From contig NZ_NEVN01000008.1 in assembly GCF_002261475.1 (NCBI RefSeq), positions 62,001-126,000 on the forward strand: a DNA stretch of 64,000 nucleotides, read 5' to 3'. Below the pieces are notes generated by a model. That model was not told the DNA's origin. It saw nothing but the letters and a program-made list of their open reading frames with translations, and did no database searches. The stretch comes from Bordetella genomosp. 5. Its GTDB lineage: Bacteria > Pseudomonadota > Gammaproteobacteria > Burkholderiales > Burkholderiaceae_B. Shown one piece after another: positions 42,750 through 51,432 of the stretch; the first letter of the stretch is position 1, and every line of letters starts with the position of its first letter. The translations under genes and the position numbers were made by a program.

Positions 42750-43670
42750 CTACATGCCCGGCTGACGCTCGTCGGCCGGAATGTCGTCGATGAGCGTCTG
42801 CACCAGCTCGCGCGCAAACGTCGGCAGCGCGTCGAGGTCGCGCACCACGATGTGCAGCTTGCGCAGGCTCCATTCATCGGTGAGCGGCACCAGGGCGATA
42901 TCGAGCACGCGGGCATAACGCAGCGCCACCGATTCGGGGATCACGCCGATCCCCACGCCGCTCTCGATCATCCGGCACGCGGCCTCGAAGTTGCCCACCT
43001 CGACACGAAAGCGGAAGGTTCGGCCCAGCGCCGCGGCCGCCTGCACCAGGAAGGGATGAATCGCGCTCCACTCCGACAGACCCACGTAGTCGTACGCCAG
43101 CGAATCGGCGAAAGGCACGGCGCCTTCGGTGGCGAGCGGATGGCGGGCCGCGGTGACCAGCACCAGCCGGTCGCTGCGGTACGGAATGAACTGGAGCTTG
43201 GGATCCGGACCGCAGCCGGCCACGATGCCCAGATCCGCCGAGCCATCGGCCACGGCGCGCACGATCAGATAACTCAGACGCTCGCGCAGCTCGACGTTCA
43301 CGTCGGGGTGGCCGGCCAGATAGCGCGCGAGCACGCCGGGCATGAATTCGGTGATGGCGGTGGTGTTGGCCAGCACGCGCACATGGCCTTTCACGCCGCG
43401 CGCGAACTCCTGCATGTCTCCGCGCAATTGCTCGATCTGCTGCATCACGGTGCGGGCATGGCGGGTCAGCGCCTCGCCCGATGGCGTCATGGTGACGCCC
43501 TGGCTGGTGCGATAGAGCAGCTGGGTACCGAAGTGCTCTTCGAGGTTCTTGACCCGGGTACTCGCCGCGGGCAGCGACAGATGCGACTTTTCCGCGCCGC
43601 GCGTCAGGCTGTGCCAGTCGCCGATGTGCACCATGAGCTGCAGATCGGTCAGGTCAAAGTGTGTAGCCAT
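42750..43670 (-). CDS. LysR family regulator divergent from acyl-CoA dehydrogenase
   Basis: The 306-residue protein has a LysR helix-turn-helix at about residues 4-65 (LTDLQLMVHIGDWHSLTRGAEKSHLSLPAAS within it) and an effector domain with typical GCGPDPKLQFIPYR and LGLSEWSAI-like loops. The ATG at 43670 fits family starts. It is transcribed away from the acyl-CoA dehydrogenase and MmgE/PrpD genes across about 130 bases, so it most likely controls them. No clear palindrome stands out in that region. The effector is probably a carboxylic acid or CoA thioester. Confidence 0.88.
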   Translation of the reverse strand: MATHFDLTDLQLMVHIGDWHSLTRGAEKSHLSLPAASTRVKNLEEHFGTQLLYRTSQGVTMTPSGEALTRHARTVMQQIEQLRGDMQEFARGVKGHVRVLANTTAITEFMPGVLARYLAGHPDVNVELRERLSYLIVRAVADGSADLGIVAGCGPDPKLQFIPYRSDRLVLVTAARHPLATEGAVPFADSLAYDYVGLSEWSAIHPFLVQAAAALGRTFRFRVEVGNFEAACRMIESGVGIGVIPESVALRYARVLDIALVPLTDEWSLRKLHIVVRDLDALPTFARELVQTLIDDIPADERQPGM

Positions 43671-43803
43671 TCGTCCCCCTATACCTTCGGGATTGGAAAA
43701 CCCCGTATTAAGCAATCATAAATTGGCAGCTTGGACCGCATCCGGCAAAGTGCGGGCTGACCCTGCCCGACCTGTAACCCGAGAGTTCGAGACGACGCAC
43801 CCC

Positions 43804-44964
43804 ATGGTTGATACCCAAACCGATTTCCAAGACATCCGCGAAGCCGTGCGCGACCTGTGCGCGCAGTTTTCCGCCGAATACTTCCGCAAGGTCGACGAAG
43901 AGCGCGGCTACCCCGACGCCTTCGTGCGCGCGCTCACCGAGGCCGGCTGGCTCGCCGCGCTGATCCCGCAGGAATACGGCGGCTCGGGCCTGGGCCTGAC
44001 CGAAGCGTCCGTCATCATGGAAGAAATCAACCGGTCCGGCGGCAACTCAGGCGCCTGCCACGGCCAGATGTACAACATGGGCACGCTGCTGCGCCATGGC
44101 AGCGACGAGCAGAAGCGCACCTATCTGCCGCGCATCGCCAGTGGCGAGCTGCGTCTGCAATCGATGGGCGTGACCGAACCCACCACCGGCACCGACACCA
44201 CCCGCATCAAGACCACGGCCGTGCGCAAGGGCGACCGCTACGTGATCAATGGCCAGAAGGTGTGGATCTCGCGCGTGCAGCATTCCGACCTGATGATTCT
44301 GCTGGCGCGCACCACGCCGCTCGAAGCGGTCACGCGCAAGTCCGAGGGCATGTCGATCTTTCTGGTCGACCTGCACCACGCCATCGGCCACGGCATGGAG
44401 GTGCGGCCGATCCCGAATATGGTCAACCACGAAACCAACGAGCTGTTCTTCGACAACCTCGAGATTCCCGCCGAAAACCTGATCGGCGAAGAAGGCAAGG
44501 GATTCAAGTACATCCTCGATGGCCTGAACGCCGAGCGCACGCTGATCGCGGCCGAGTGCATCGGCGATGGCTACTGGTTCATCGACAAGGTCACCGCCTA
44601 TGCCAAGGAGCGCGTGGTGTTCGGCCGGCCGATAGGCCAGAACCAGGGCGTGCAGTTTCCGATCGCGCGCGCGCACATCAACGTCGAAGCGGCCAGCCTG
44701 ATGCGCTACGAGGCCGCGCGCCGGTTCGACGCGCACGAGCCCTGCGGCGCGCAGGCCAACATGGCGAAGCTGCTGGCGGCCGACGCCTCCTGGGAAGCCG
44801 CCAACGCCTGCCTGCAGTTCCATGGCGGCTTCGGCTTCGCCAACGAGTACGACGTCGAACGCAAGTTCCGCGAGACGCGCCTCTACCAGGTGGCGCCGAT
44901 CTCCACCAACCTCATCCTCTCTTACGTGGCCGAGCATGTGCTGGGCCTGCCCCGCTCCTTCTGA
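43804..44964 (+). CDS. Acyl-CoA dehydrogenase, glutamate at the isovaleryl/long-chain position
   Basis: Flavoprotein that oxidises an acyl-CoA to its enoyl-CoA. The 386-residue protein has the family signatures: SMGVTEPTTGTDTTRIKT (FAD and substrate binding) and FHGGFGFANEYDVERKFRETRL. The place of the usual catalytic Glu (the YEGT region of medium-chain enzymes) reads YQVAPIST, with Pro365, so that Glu is missing. Glu244 in LNAERTLIAA lies where isovaleryl-CoA and long-chain enzymes carry theirs. Gene order LysR/ACAD/PrpD suggests catabolism of a branched or dicarboxylic acyl-CoA. The MmgE/PrpD gene follows after 21 bases. Confidence 0.88.
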   Translation: MVDTQTDFQDIREAVRDLCAQFSAEYFRKVDEERGYPDAFVRALTEAGWLAALIPQEYGGSGLGLTEASVIMEEINRSGGNSGACHGQMYNMGTLLRHGSDEQKRTYLPRIASGELRLQSMGVTEPTTGTDTTRIKTTAVRKGDRYVINGQKVWISRVQHSDLMILLARTTPLEAVTRKSEGMSIFLVDLHHAIGHGMEVRPIPNMVNHETNELFFDNLEIPAENLIGEEGKGFKYILDGLNAERTLIAAECIGDGYWFIDKVTAYAKERVVFGRPIGQNQGVQFPIARAHINVEAASLMRYEAARRFDAHEPCGAQANMAKLLAADASWEAANACLQFHGGFGFANEYDVERKFRETRLYQVAPISTNLILSYVAEHVLGLPRSF

Positions 44965-44985
44965 GCCCATTCTTCCGGGACCGCC

Positions 44986-46368
44986 ATGTCTGCCCTGCCT
45001 CGCTCCCTGCCCGACGCCCACCCCTCGGCCACGCTCGCCGAGTTTGCCAGCACGCTGCAGTTCGACGACATCCCCGCCGCCGTCGTGCGGCGCGCCGAAG
45101 ACCTGCTGCTCGACACGCTCGGCTCCATCCTCGCCGGCGCCGGCTCGCGTGCCGTCCAGACCATCGGCCGCTACGCCAGCACCATGGGACCGGCGCAGGG
45201 CCCCGCCGAAGTGCTGATCGACCGGCGCGGCACCACCCCGCTCTTCGCGGCCATGGTCAATGCCGCGGCCGCCCATGTGGTGGAACAGGACGACGTCCAC
45301 AATGGTTCGGTATTCCATCCCGCGGCGGTCGTATTTCCGCCGGCGCTCGCCGTGGCGCAGGCCCTGGGCGCGAGCGGCCGCGACCTGCTGACCGCGTCGG
45401 TCGCGGGCTATGAGGTCGGCATCCGCGCCGGCGAATACCTCGGCCGCTCGCACTACAAGATCTTCCACACGACGGGCACGGTGGGCACGCTGGCCGCCGC
45501 CGTCACGGTGGGCCGGCTGCTCGGGCTCGATCCTGCCCGCATGCTGCACGCGCTCGGCTCGGCCGGCACCCAGGCCGCGGGCCTATGGGAATTTCTGCGC
45601 GATGCCGCCGACTCCAAGCAGCTGCACACGGCCAAGGCGGCGGCCGACGGCCTCACCGCCGCCTATCTCGCGCAGGATGGCTTCACCGGCGCGCAGCGCA
45701 TCCTGGAGGGCAAGCAGGGCATGGCGGCCGGCATGTCGACCGACGCCGATCCCTCCCGTCTGACCGACCGCCTCGGCGAGCGCTGGGCCCTGGCCGAGAC
45801 CTCGTTCAAGTTTCACGCGTCGTGCCGTCACACCCATCCGGCGGCCGACGCGCTGCTGGCGCTGATGCGCGACCATGGCCTGAAGGCCGACGACCTCGCG
45901 GAGGTCGACGCCCAGGTGCATCAGGGCGCGATCGACGTGCTCGGGCCGGTCGTGAATCCCACCACCGTGCACCAATCCAAGTTCTCGATGGGCACGGTGC
46001 TGGCGCTGATCGCCCGCGAGGGCCGCGCGGGCCTGGCCGAGTTCGATGCGGCGTTGCACGACGCCGAGGTGGCGCGGCTGCGCGAGCGCGTGCGCATGTC
46101 GTTCGACGCCGAAGTCGACGAGGCCTATCCGCAGCGCTGGATCGGCAAGGTGTCGGTGCGCACGACCGACGGCCGCATCTTGTCGGCGCGGGTGGACGAG
46201 CCCAAGGGCGATCCGGGCAACACGCTCTCGCGCGGCGAGATCGAAGACAAGGCGATGCGACTGGGCACCTACGCGGGCGCGGCCACCGAGGCCGAGATGC
46301 GCGCGCTCATCGATCAGGTCTGGCGCCTGGCCGAGCTGCCGCGCGTGGGGCGTCTGCTGCCCACCTGA
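44986..46368 (+). CDS. MmgE/PrpD family protein
   Basis: Members include 2-methylcitrate dehydratase and cis-aconitate decarboxylase, but most are of unknown substrate. The 460-residue protein has family signatures: AEDLLLDTLGSILAGAGS near residue 40, AHVVEQDDVHNGSVFHP near 95-112, AGYEVGIRAGEYLG (about 140) and FKFHASCRHTHPAADAL (about 270-287). No prpB/prpC genes are near, so a role in the methylcitrate cycle is not supported. Being cotranscribed with an acyl-CoA dehydrogenase, it may act on the same acid. Confidence 0.86.
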   Translation: MSALPRSLPDAHPSATLAEFASTLQFDDIPAAVVRRAEDLLLDTLGSILAGAGSRAVQTIGRYASTMGPAQGPAEVLIDRRGTTPLFAAMVNAAAAHVVEQDDVHNGSVFHPAAVVFPPALAVAQALGASGRDLLTASVAGYEVGIRAGEYLGRSHYKIFHTTGTVGTLAAAVTVGRLLGLDPARMLHALGSAGTQAAGLWEFLRDAADSKQLHTAKAAADGLTAAYLAQDGFTGAQRILEGKQGMAAGMSTDADPSRLTDRLGERWALAETSFKFHASCRHTHPAADALLALMRDHGLKADDLAEVDAQVHQGAIDVLGPVVNPTTVHQSKFSMGTVLALIAREGRAGLAEFDAALHDAEVARLRERVRMSFDAEVDEAYPQRWIGKVSVRTTDGRILSARVDEPKGDPGNTLSRGEIEDKAMRLGTYAGAATEAEMRALIDQVWRLAELPRVGRLLPT

Positions 46369-46386
46369 GCCGCTGCATCGGCGACA

Positions 46387-46422
46387 AAAAAGGCGGGCCC
46401 GTATCGCACGGCCCGCCTTTTT
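46387..46422. terminator. Bidirectional terminator between the MmgE/PrpD gene and rph
   Basis: AAAAAGGCGGGCC (46387-46399) and GGCCCGCCTTTTT (46410-46422) form a 13-bp stem with a 10-base loop, with A on one side and T on the other. It can end both converging transcripts. Confidence 0.9.
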
Positions 46423-46466
46423 CATGCCCCCGAATCGGGGCGGTTCGCGCCGAACGACGCGCGCGC

Positions 46467-47201
46467 TCAGCCTGCCAGCGCCGCGCGCTGCTGCGCCACC
46501 AGCCGGGCGATGCCGGTCTCGGCCAGGCCGAGCATGGTGTCGAGCTCGGCGCGCGTGAAGGTGGCGCCCTCGCCCGTGCCCTGCACTTCCACGAAGGCAC
46601 CGGCGCCCGTCATGATCACGTTCACGTCGGCATCGCAGGCCGAGTCTTCCTGGTAGTCCAGATCGAGCACCGGACGGCCATCGACCAGACCCACCGACAC
46701 CGCCGCGACCGCGTCGCGGATGGGGTTGCGTTCGATGTCGCCGCGCTCGAGCAGCAGATTGATGGCATCGCTGGCCGCGACCCAGGCGCCCGTGATGCTG
46801 GCGCAGCGGGTGCCGCCGTCGGCCTGGATCACATCGCAATCGAGATGCAGCGTGCGTTCGCCCAGGGCCGACAGATCGAACACGGCGCGCAGGCTGCGGC
46901 CGATCAGACGCTGGATCTCCTGCGTGCGGCCGCTCTGCTTGCCGCGCGCGGCCTCACGATCGCCGCGCGTGTGCGTGGCGCGCGGCAGCATGCCGTATTC
47001 GGCCGTGACCCAGCCCTCGCCGCGGCCTTTCATGAAGGGCGGCACCTTGTCGAGCACGCTGGCCGTGCACAGCACATGGGTGTCGCCGGCCCGCACCAGC
47101 ACCGAACCCTCCGCATACCGGGTGAAACCGCGCGTGAGCGAGAACGGGCGCAGCTCGTCGACGGCGCGTCCGCTGGGGCGGGAAGTAGAGGTGGCGTTCA
47201 C
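46467..47201 (-). CDS. rph: Ribonuclease PH
   Basis: Phosphorolytic 3' to 5' exoribonuclease that trims tRNA 3' ends. The 244-residue protein shows the family signatures [21 protein letters not shown] near the N-terminus, [17 protein letters not shown] (about 65-80), [16 protein letters not shown] and [21 protein letters not shown] (about 175). Start: GTG at 47201 behind CTGGAG, giving a standard N-terminus; no ATG fits. Length matches E. coli RNase PH (238). It is divergent from yicC across about 195 bases, a common pairing. Confidence 0.96.
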   Translation of the reverse strand: MNATSTSRPSGRAVDELRPFSLTRGFTRYAEGSVLVRAGDTHVLCTASVLDKVPPFMKGRGEGWVTAEYGMLPRATHTRGDREAARGKQSGRTQEIQRLIGRSLRAVFDLSALGERTLHLDCDVIQADGGTRCASITGAWVAASDAINLLLERGDIERNPIRDAVAAVSVGLVDGRPVLDLDYQEDSACDADVNVIMTGAGAFVEVQGTGEGATFTRAELDTMLGLAETGIARLVAQQRAALAG

Positions 47202-47395
47202 GGAGAGCTCCAGGTGTTGATCGTAAGAAGAGCCGAATTGTACGGGCTCGACGGCTACAACGGCCGCGCGCATCGGTTATCCTGCGGCCGTGGGCGCGGC
47301 TCGCCCGGCAAGCAGACCGCGCGACACCCTGTCTACCTTCGTCTTACCCCGTGCCCGCGGCCATCGGCCCCGGGCCCTCTTCAGGATATCGCACC

Positions 47396-48331
47396 ATGAT
47401 CCGCAGCATGACCGCGTTCGGCAATGCCCGCGTCGACCTCGAACAAGGCACGCTCGCGCTCGAACTGCGCAGCGTCAATAGCCGCTTCCTCGATCTCTAT
47501 TTCCGGCTGCCCGACGAACTGCGCCACGCCGAGACCCCGTTGCGCGAGCTGCTCACCGCCAACCTGGCGCGCGGCAAGGTGGAAGTGCGCGCCTCGTTCA
47601 CGCGTGCCAGCAACACCGAAGTGACCCAGCTCGATCCCGAATGGCTCACCCGCCTGGCCGACCAATTGCAGGCCGCGCGCAAGATCCTGCCGGAGACCAC
47701 CGCGCCGCGCCTGGTCGAGCTATTCAACTGGCCCGGCCAGCGCACCAACGACGCGCTCGACCCGCAGGTCTGGGGCGCCGCCTGCGTGCAGGCCGGCCAA
47801 CAGGCGCTCGCGCAGCTGCAGGAGGGTCGTACGCGCGAAGGCGAACGCCTCGCCGGCATGATGCGCGACTGTGCCGATGGCGTGGCCGCCATCGTCGATC
47901 AGGTCGAGACCCACCTGCCCCAGTTGCTGGCCGACCATCGCGACAAGCTCGCCACCAAGCTGCGCGAGACGATCGAAAACGCCTTCCCGGGCGGCTTCAC
48001 GCACATCTCGGGTGCCGAGCTGTCCGAACGCCTGTCTCAGGAAGCCAACCTCTTCGCGCTGCGCATCGACGTCGCCGAAGAGCTGTCGCGCCTGCGTTCG
48101 CACCTCGAAGAGCTGCGCCACCTGCTCACCGAGGGCGGTGGCAAGGCGGGCAAGTCCGGCGGCAAACAGGGCGGCAGCGCCGGCAAGCGCCTCGACTTCC
48201 TGTTCCAGGAAATGAACCGCGAAGCCAACACGCTGGGCTCGAAGGCAGGCAGCATGGAGGTCACGCGCGCCGCCATGGACCTGAAGCTGCTCATCGAGCA
48301 GATGCGCGAACAGGCGCAGAATCTCGAGTAA
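47396..48331 (+). CDS. yicC: YicC family endoribonuclease
   Basis: YicC-like proteins form a hexameric endoribonuclease family. The 311-residue protein begins MIRSMTAFGNARVD, the canonical start, has EVRASFTR and ELFNWPGQ in the middle and the C-terminal signature GKRLDFLFQEMNREANTLGSKA followed by a helix. The ATG at 47396 is chosen over an upstream ATG because of this N-terminus. An insertion rich in Gly/Lys (GGGKAGKSGGKQGGSAGK, about residues 246-263) before the C-terminal motif is unusual and probably a flexible loop. Confidence 0.94.
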   Translation: MIRSMTAFGNARVDLEQGTLALELRSVNSRFLDLYFRLPDELRHAETPLRELLTANLARGKVEVRASFTRASNTEVTQLDPEWLTRLADQLQAARKILPETTAPRLVELFNWPGQRTNDALDPQVWGAACVQAGQQALAQLQEGRTREGERLAGMMRDCADGVAAIVDQVETHLPQLLADHRDKLATKLRETIENAFPGGFTHISGAELSERLSQEANLFALRIDVAEELSRLRSHLEELRHLLTEGGGKAGKSGGKQGGSAGKRLDFLFQEMNREANTLGSKAGSMEVTRAAMDLKLLIEQMREQAQNLE

Positions 48332-48350
48332 GCGCCGCCGCGCCAAAAAC

Positions 48351-48388
48351 AAGGGCCGTCATCCTTACCGATGACGGCCCTTTTTTTA
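48351..48388 (+). terminator. Intrinsic terminator after yicC
   Basis: AAGGGCCGTCAT (48351-48362) pairs with ATGACGGCCCTT (48371-48382), followed by seven T in all. A strong standard terminator for the rightward yicC transcript. Confidence 0.93.
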
Positions 48389-48410
48389 CCGGTCCGCGAA
48401 GGCGCAGCTA

Positions 48411-48594
48411 GGGGGCAGCAAGCCGAAGGCGCAGCGTGGGGGCCCGCCCACCGCCGGGCCGCCCCAAGGTGGGCGCGCCCCCTCGGGGGGCAGCAAGCCG
48501 CAGGCGCAGCGTGGGGGCAACGCCCACCGCCGGGCCGCCCCAAGGTGGGCGCGCCCCCTCGGGGGGCAGCAAGCCGCAGGCGCAGCGTGGGGGC
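48411..48594. repeat. 75/76-bp GC-rich direct repeat, two and a half copies
   Basis: Copies start GGGGGCAGCAAGCCG at 48411, 48486 and 48562, so the unit is 75 then 76 bases (one unit has an extra base near the CCCGCC/CAACGCC site). The third copy is cut short. Inside each unit GCCCACC pairs with GGTGGGC, and GCCCCCTCGGGGGGC can fold on itself. The type resembles intergenic repeat families seen in betaproteobacterial genomes. It lies downstream of both yicC and the MFS transporter gene. No coding content is seen. Confidence 0.8.
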
Positions 48595-48598
48595 ACCT

Positions 48599-49963
48599 TC
48601 AATCTCTCGACTCCAGCAGCTTGTTGATGCGCAGAGCGAGTAGCGTGCACACCACACCCGACAGCAGATACACACTCACCGCGGCCAGACCGAATCGGTC
48701 CGACAGGCCCAGCGCGACGACCGGCGCGAACGCGGCGCCGATCAGCCACGCCATGTCCGTGGTGAGCGCGGCCCCGGTGTAGCGGTAGCGCCGCGTGAAG
48801 TTGGACGTAACCGTGCCGGCGGCCTGACCATACGAGACGCCGAGCAGCGCGAAGCCGATCAGGATGAACGCGTCCTGCGCGTAAGGCCCGCCGCCCAGCA
48901 GCCAGGGCGCGAAGAGCGCGAAGATACCGATCAGCACGGCCAGCACGCCGAGCGTGTTGCGGCGGCCGATGCGGTCGGCGATCACGCCCGAGAAAATCGT
49001 GCCGACGATACCCACCAGCGCGCCCACGATCTGCACCACCAGCACATCCGCCACGGGCTGTGTCTGGCTCACCACGATCCACGACAGCGGAAACACCGTC
49101 ACGAGGTGGAACAGCGCATAGCTCGCAAGCGCGGCGAATGCACCGATGAACATGTTGTAGCCCTGCTCCCGCACGATCTCGCTGGTGCCGATCGGCTCGA
49201 GCTCGCCCTCTTCGAGCAGCTCGGTGTATTCCTGCGTGACCACGAGCCGCAGCCGCGCGAACAGCGCCACCACGTTGATCGCGAACGCCACGAAGAAGGG
49301 ATAGCGCCAGCCCCAGTCGATGAAGTCTTCGTCGGTCAGGGTGAGATGCAGATACAGGAACAGCGCGCTCGCGATCATGAAGCCGATCGGCGCGCCCAGC
49401 TGACCGATCATCGCGAACCAGCCGCGCCGCTTCGCCGGCGCATTCAGCGCCAGCAGCGACGGCAGCCCGTCCCAGGAGCCGCCCAGCGCCATGCCCTGCA
49501 GCGCGCGGAACACGGCGAGCAGGATGATGGCGTACATGCCGATGGAATCGTAGCGCGGCAGAAACGCGATGCCGCAGGTCGCGGTACCCAGCAGAAACAG
49601 CGACGCGGTGAGCTTGATGCCGCGCCCCCAGCGGCGCTGGATCGCCATCGATATCGCCGTGCCCACGGGGCGCACCACGAAGGCCAGCGCGAAGACCGCA
49701 AAGGACCACAGCGTGCCTTCGAGCGGCGCTTCGAACGGGAAGAACACGCGTGGAAACACCATCACGCATGCGATGCCGAACACGAAGAAATCGAAGTATT
49801 CGGAGGTGCGGCCGATCACGACGCCGACGGCGATCTCGCTCGGCGCCACCTGCGTATGGCTGGCGCCCAGCGTCGGTACCGACCCCGGAGGGAGAGACCC
49901 CGGCTGATCGGTCTGACCAGGCTTGGGTGGGAGAGAACCGGGGTACTGCGTGGTGGTCGACAT
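48599..49963 (-). CDS. MFS transporter, metabolite:proton symporter (MHS) type
   Basis: A 454-residue membrane protein with about twelve hydrophobic segments in two sets of six. The MHS features are visible: IGRTSEYFDFFVFGIA at the first segment, RPVGTAISMAIQRRWGRG in loop 2-3 and DRIGRR in loop 8-9. The first about 40 residues are a polar Pro/Gly-rich tail, unusual for the family, containing a repeated PGSLPP motif. Substrate is probably an organic acid or related solute, as for KgtP and ShiA. The GC-rich repeat lies at its 3' end. Confidence 0.85.
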   Translation of the reverse strand: MSTTTQYPGSLPPKPGQTDQPGSLPPGSVPTLGASHTQVAPSEIAVGVVIGRTSEYFDFFVFGIACVMVFPRVFFPFEAPLEGTLWSFAVFALAFVVRPVGTAISMAIQRRWGRGIKLTASLFLLGTATCGIAFLPRYDSIGMYAIILLAVFRALQGMALGGSWDGLPSLLALNAPAKRRGWFAMIGQLGAPIGFMIASALFLYLHLTLTDEDFIDWGWRYPFFVAFAINVVALFARLRLVVTQEYTELLEEGELEPIGTSEIVREQGYNMFIGAFAALASYALFHLVTVFPLSWIVVSQTQPVADVLVVQIVGALVGIVGTIFSGVIADRIGRRNTLGVLAVLIGIFALFAPWLLGGGPYAQDAFILIGFALLGVSYGQAAGTVTSNFTRRYRYTGAALTTDMAWLIGAAFAPVVALGLSDRFGLAAVSVYLLSGVVCTLLALRINKLLESRD

Positions 49964-50279
49964 ATGCGCACTCGCTGAAAGAGGCCGGCTGCGGCGCGAA
50001 GGCGCGCTGTCTGCCCGGGTCTACGATCCTGCATCACAGTTGCAGGGCCATGGTCGCACGTTCCGCGCCCGACCGGAAGAGGCGGCGCGCGTCGCGCGGC
50101 ACGCGCGCCACGGCACGTGATTCAGGCATCGCACTTGCTATGGCCAGCGCCGAAAGACGTTGTGCGCGCAACACCCGGCGCTATCCGTCACCGCATTTTT
50201 ACTCTTTTGGCCCTGGATTTTTCCGACCTTACAGCGTAGGGTTGAGACTCTTCCCACGGTTACGTTTCGGGGTATGGCA
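49964..50279. other. Intergenic region before cyoA
   Basis: No gene is supported in these 316 bases between the divergent MFS and cyoA genes. A T-rich part at 50194-50222 and the sequence up to 50268 precede cyoA and probably hold its promoter, but no clear -35/-10 or ArcA/FNR-type site stands out. GTTGTGCGCGCAAC at 50159-50172 is a short palindrome of unknown use. Confidence 0.5.
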
Positions 50280-51332
50280 ATGCCGTTATTCCAAAGACTC
50301 CGCGGAGCAGCGCTGCTGGCCTGCATCCCCATGCTTGCCGGTTGCAACACCGTGCTGATGGCCCCGTCGGGAGATATCGCCTGGCAGCAACGCAATCTGA
50401 TCCTGATCTCTACAGGTCTGATGCTGCTGGTCATCGTGCCGGTCATCGTGCTCACGTTCGTCTTTGCGTGGCGCTATCGCGAGACCAATACCGAAGCCCG
50501 TTACGATCCCGACTGGAATCACTCCACCATGCTGGAGCTGCTGATCTGGTCGATCCCCCTCCTCATCATCATCGCGCTCGGTGCCATCACCTGGGTCAGC
50601 ACTCACCAGCTGGATCCCTACCGTCCGCTCACCCGCGTGGCCGAGGGCCGCGAGGTGCCCGCGGGCACCAAGCCGCTCGTCGTGCAGGTGGTCGCGCTCG
50701 ACTGGAAGTGGCTCTTCCTCTATCCCGAGCAGGGCGTGGCCACGGTCAATGAGATGGCCGCGCCGGTGGATCGGCCGATCGAGTTCCAGATCACCTCGTC
50801 CACGGTGATGAACACCTTCTTCGTGCCCGCGCTGGCCGGCATGATCTACGCCATGCCCGGCATGCAGACCACGCTGCACGCCGTGATCAACCGCCCCGGC
50901 GACTACGACGGGCTCTCCGCCAACTACAGCGGCGAAGGCTTCTCCGGCATGCGCTTCCGCTTTCATGGCCTGGACCAGGCCGGCTTCGACCAATGGATCG
51001 CGCAAGCCAAGAAAGACGGCTCCGCCCTCTCGCGCGAGACCTTCCTGCAGCTCGAGCAGCCCAGCGAACGCAACCCCGTCGCCCGCTACGCCAGCGTGGC
51101 GCCCGGACTGTTCGACGCCATCGTCAACCGCTGCGTCGAACCCAACCGCATGTGCATGAAAGACGCCATGGCGATCGACGCCGCGGGCGGCCTGGGCATT
51201 CCGGGCGCACTCAACGTCACCACCATCGACCCCGCCCTGCGCGAACGCCTCGGTCTCACCGAAGGGCCGCTGCGTCAGTACGTGGGCGCGATGTGCACGG
51301 CGGCCAACGAGTCCGCACGCATTCCGCTCTGA
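50280..51332 (+). CDS. cyoA: Cytochrome bo-type ubiquinol oxidase subunit II (CyoA)
   Basis: Quinol oxidase subunit II, anchored in the inner membrane. The 350-residue precursor is a lipoprotein: LAGC with the lipid Cys at residue 22. Two membrane segments follow (about 41-62 and 85-105), then the cupredoxin-like periplasmic domain with ALDWKWLFLYPEQG, SSTVMNTFFVPALAG and QTTLHAVINRPGDYDGLSANYSGEGFSGM. The CuA-binding cysteines of cytochrome c oxidases are absent, so the donor is quinol. Start at 50280 suits the GGGG ribosome site seven bases upstream. The order cyoA-cyoB-cyoC-cyoD is conserved. Confidence 0.95.
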   Translation: MPLFQRLRGAALLACIPMLAGCNTVLMAPSGDIAWQQRNLILISTGLMLLVIVPVIVLTFVFAWRYRETNTEARYDPDWNHSTMLELLIWSIPLLIIIALGAITWVSTHQLDPYRPLTRVAEGREVPAGTKPLVVQVVALDWKWLFLYPEQGVATVNEMAAPVDRPIEFQITSSTVMNTFFVPALAGMIYAMPGMQTTLHAVINRPGDYDGLSANYSGEGFSGMRFRFHGLDQAGFDQWIAQAKKDGSALSRETFLQLEQPSERNPVARYASVAPGLFDAIVNRCVEPNRMCMKDAMAIDAAGGLGIPGALNVTTIDPALRERLGLTEGPLRQYVGAMCTAANESARIPL

Positions 51333-51432
51333 TCGCAGGCGCCGGGCCCTTGGCACGGCGCTTGATGCACGCGCCAAGCAAGTACTGCCGGTCGGCGCCC
51401 TCCCCGACCGGATTCATTAGCCGGGAATCGAG

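Noticed and set aside
44986-46368. 2-methylcitrate dehydratase PrpD of the methylcitrate cycle
   Set aside because: No prpB, prpC or prpR gene is near; the gene is coupled to an acyl-CoA dehydrogenase, so only the family name is used.
50280-51332. Cytochrome c oxidase subunit II
   Set aside because: The CuA cysteines and related ligands are absent and the protein is a lipoprotein in the cyoABCD order, so the donor is quinol.
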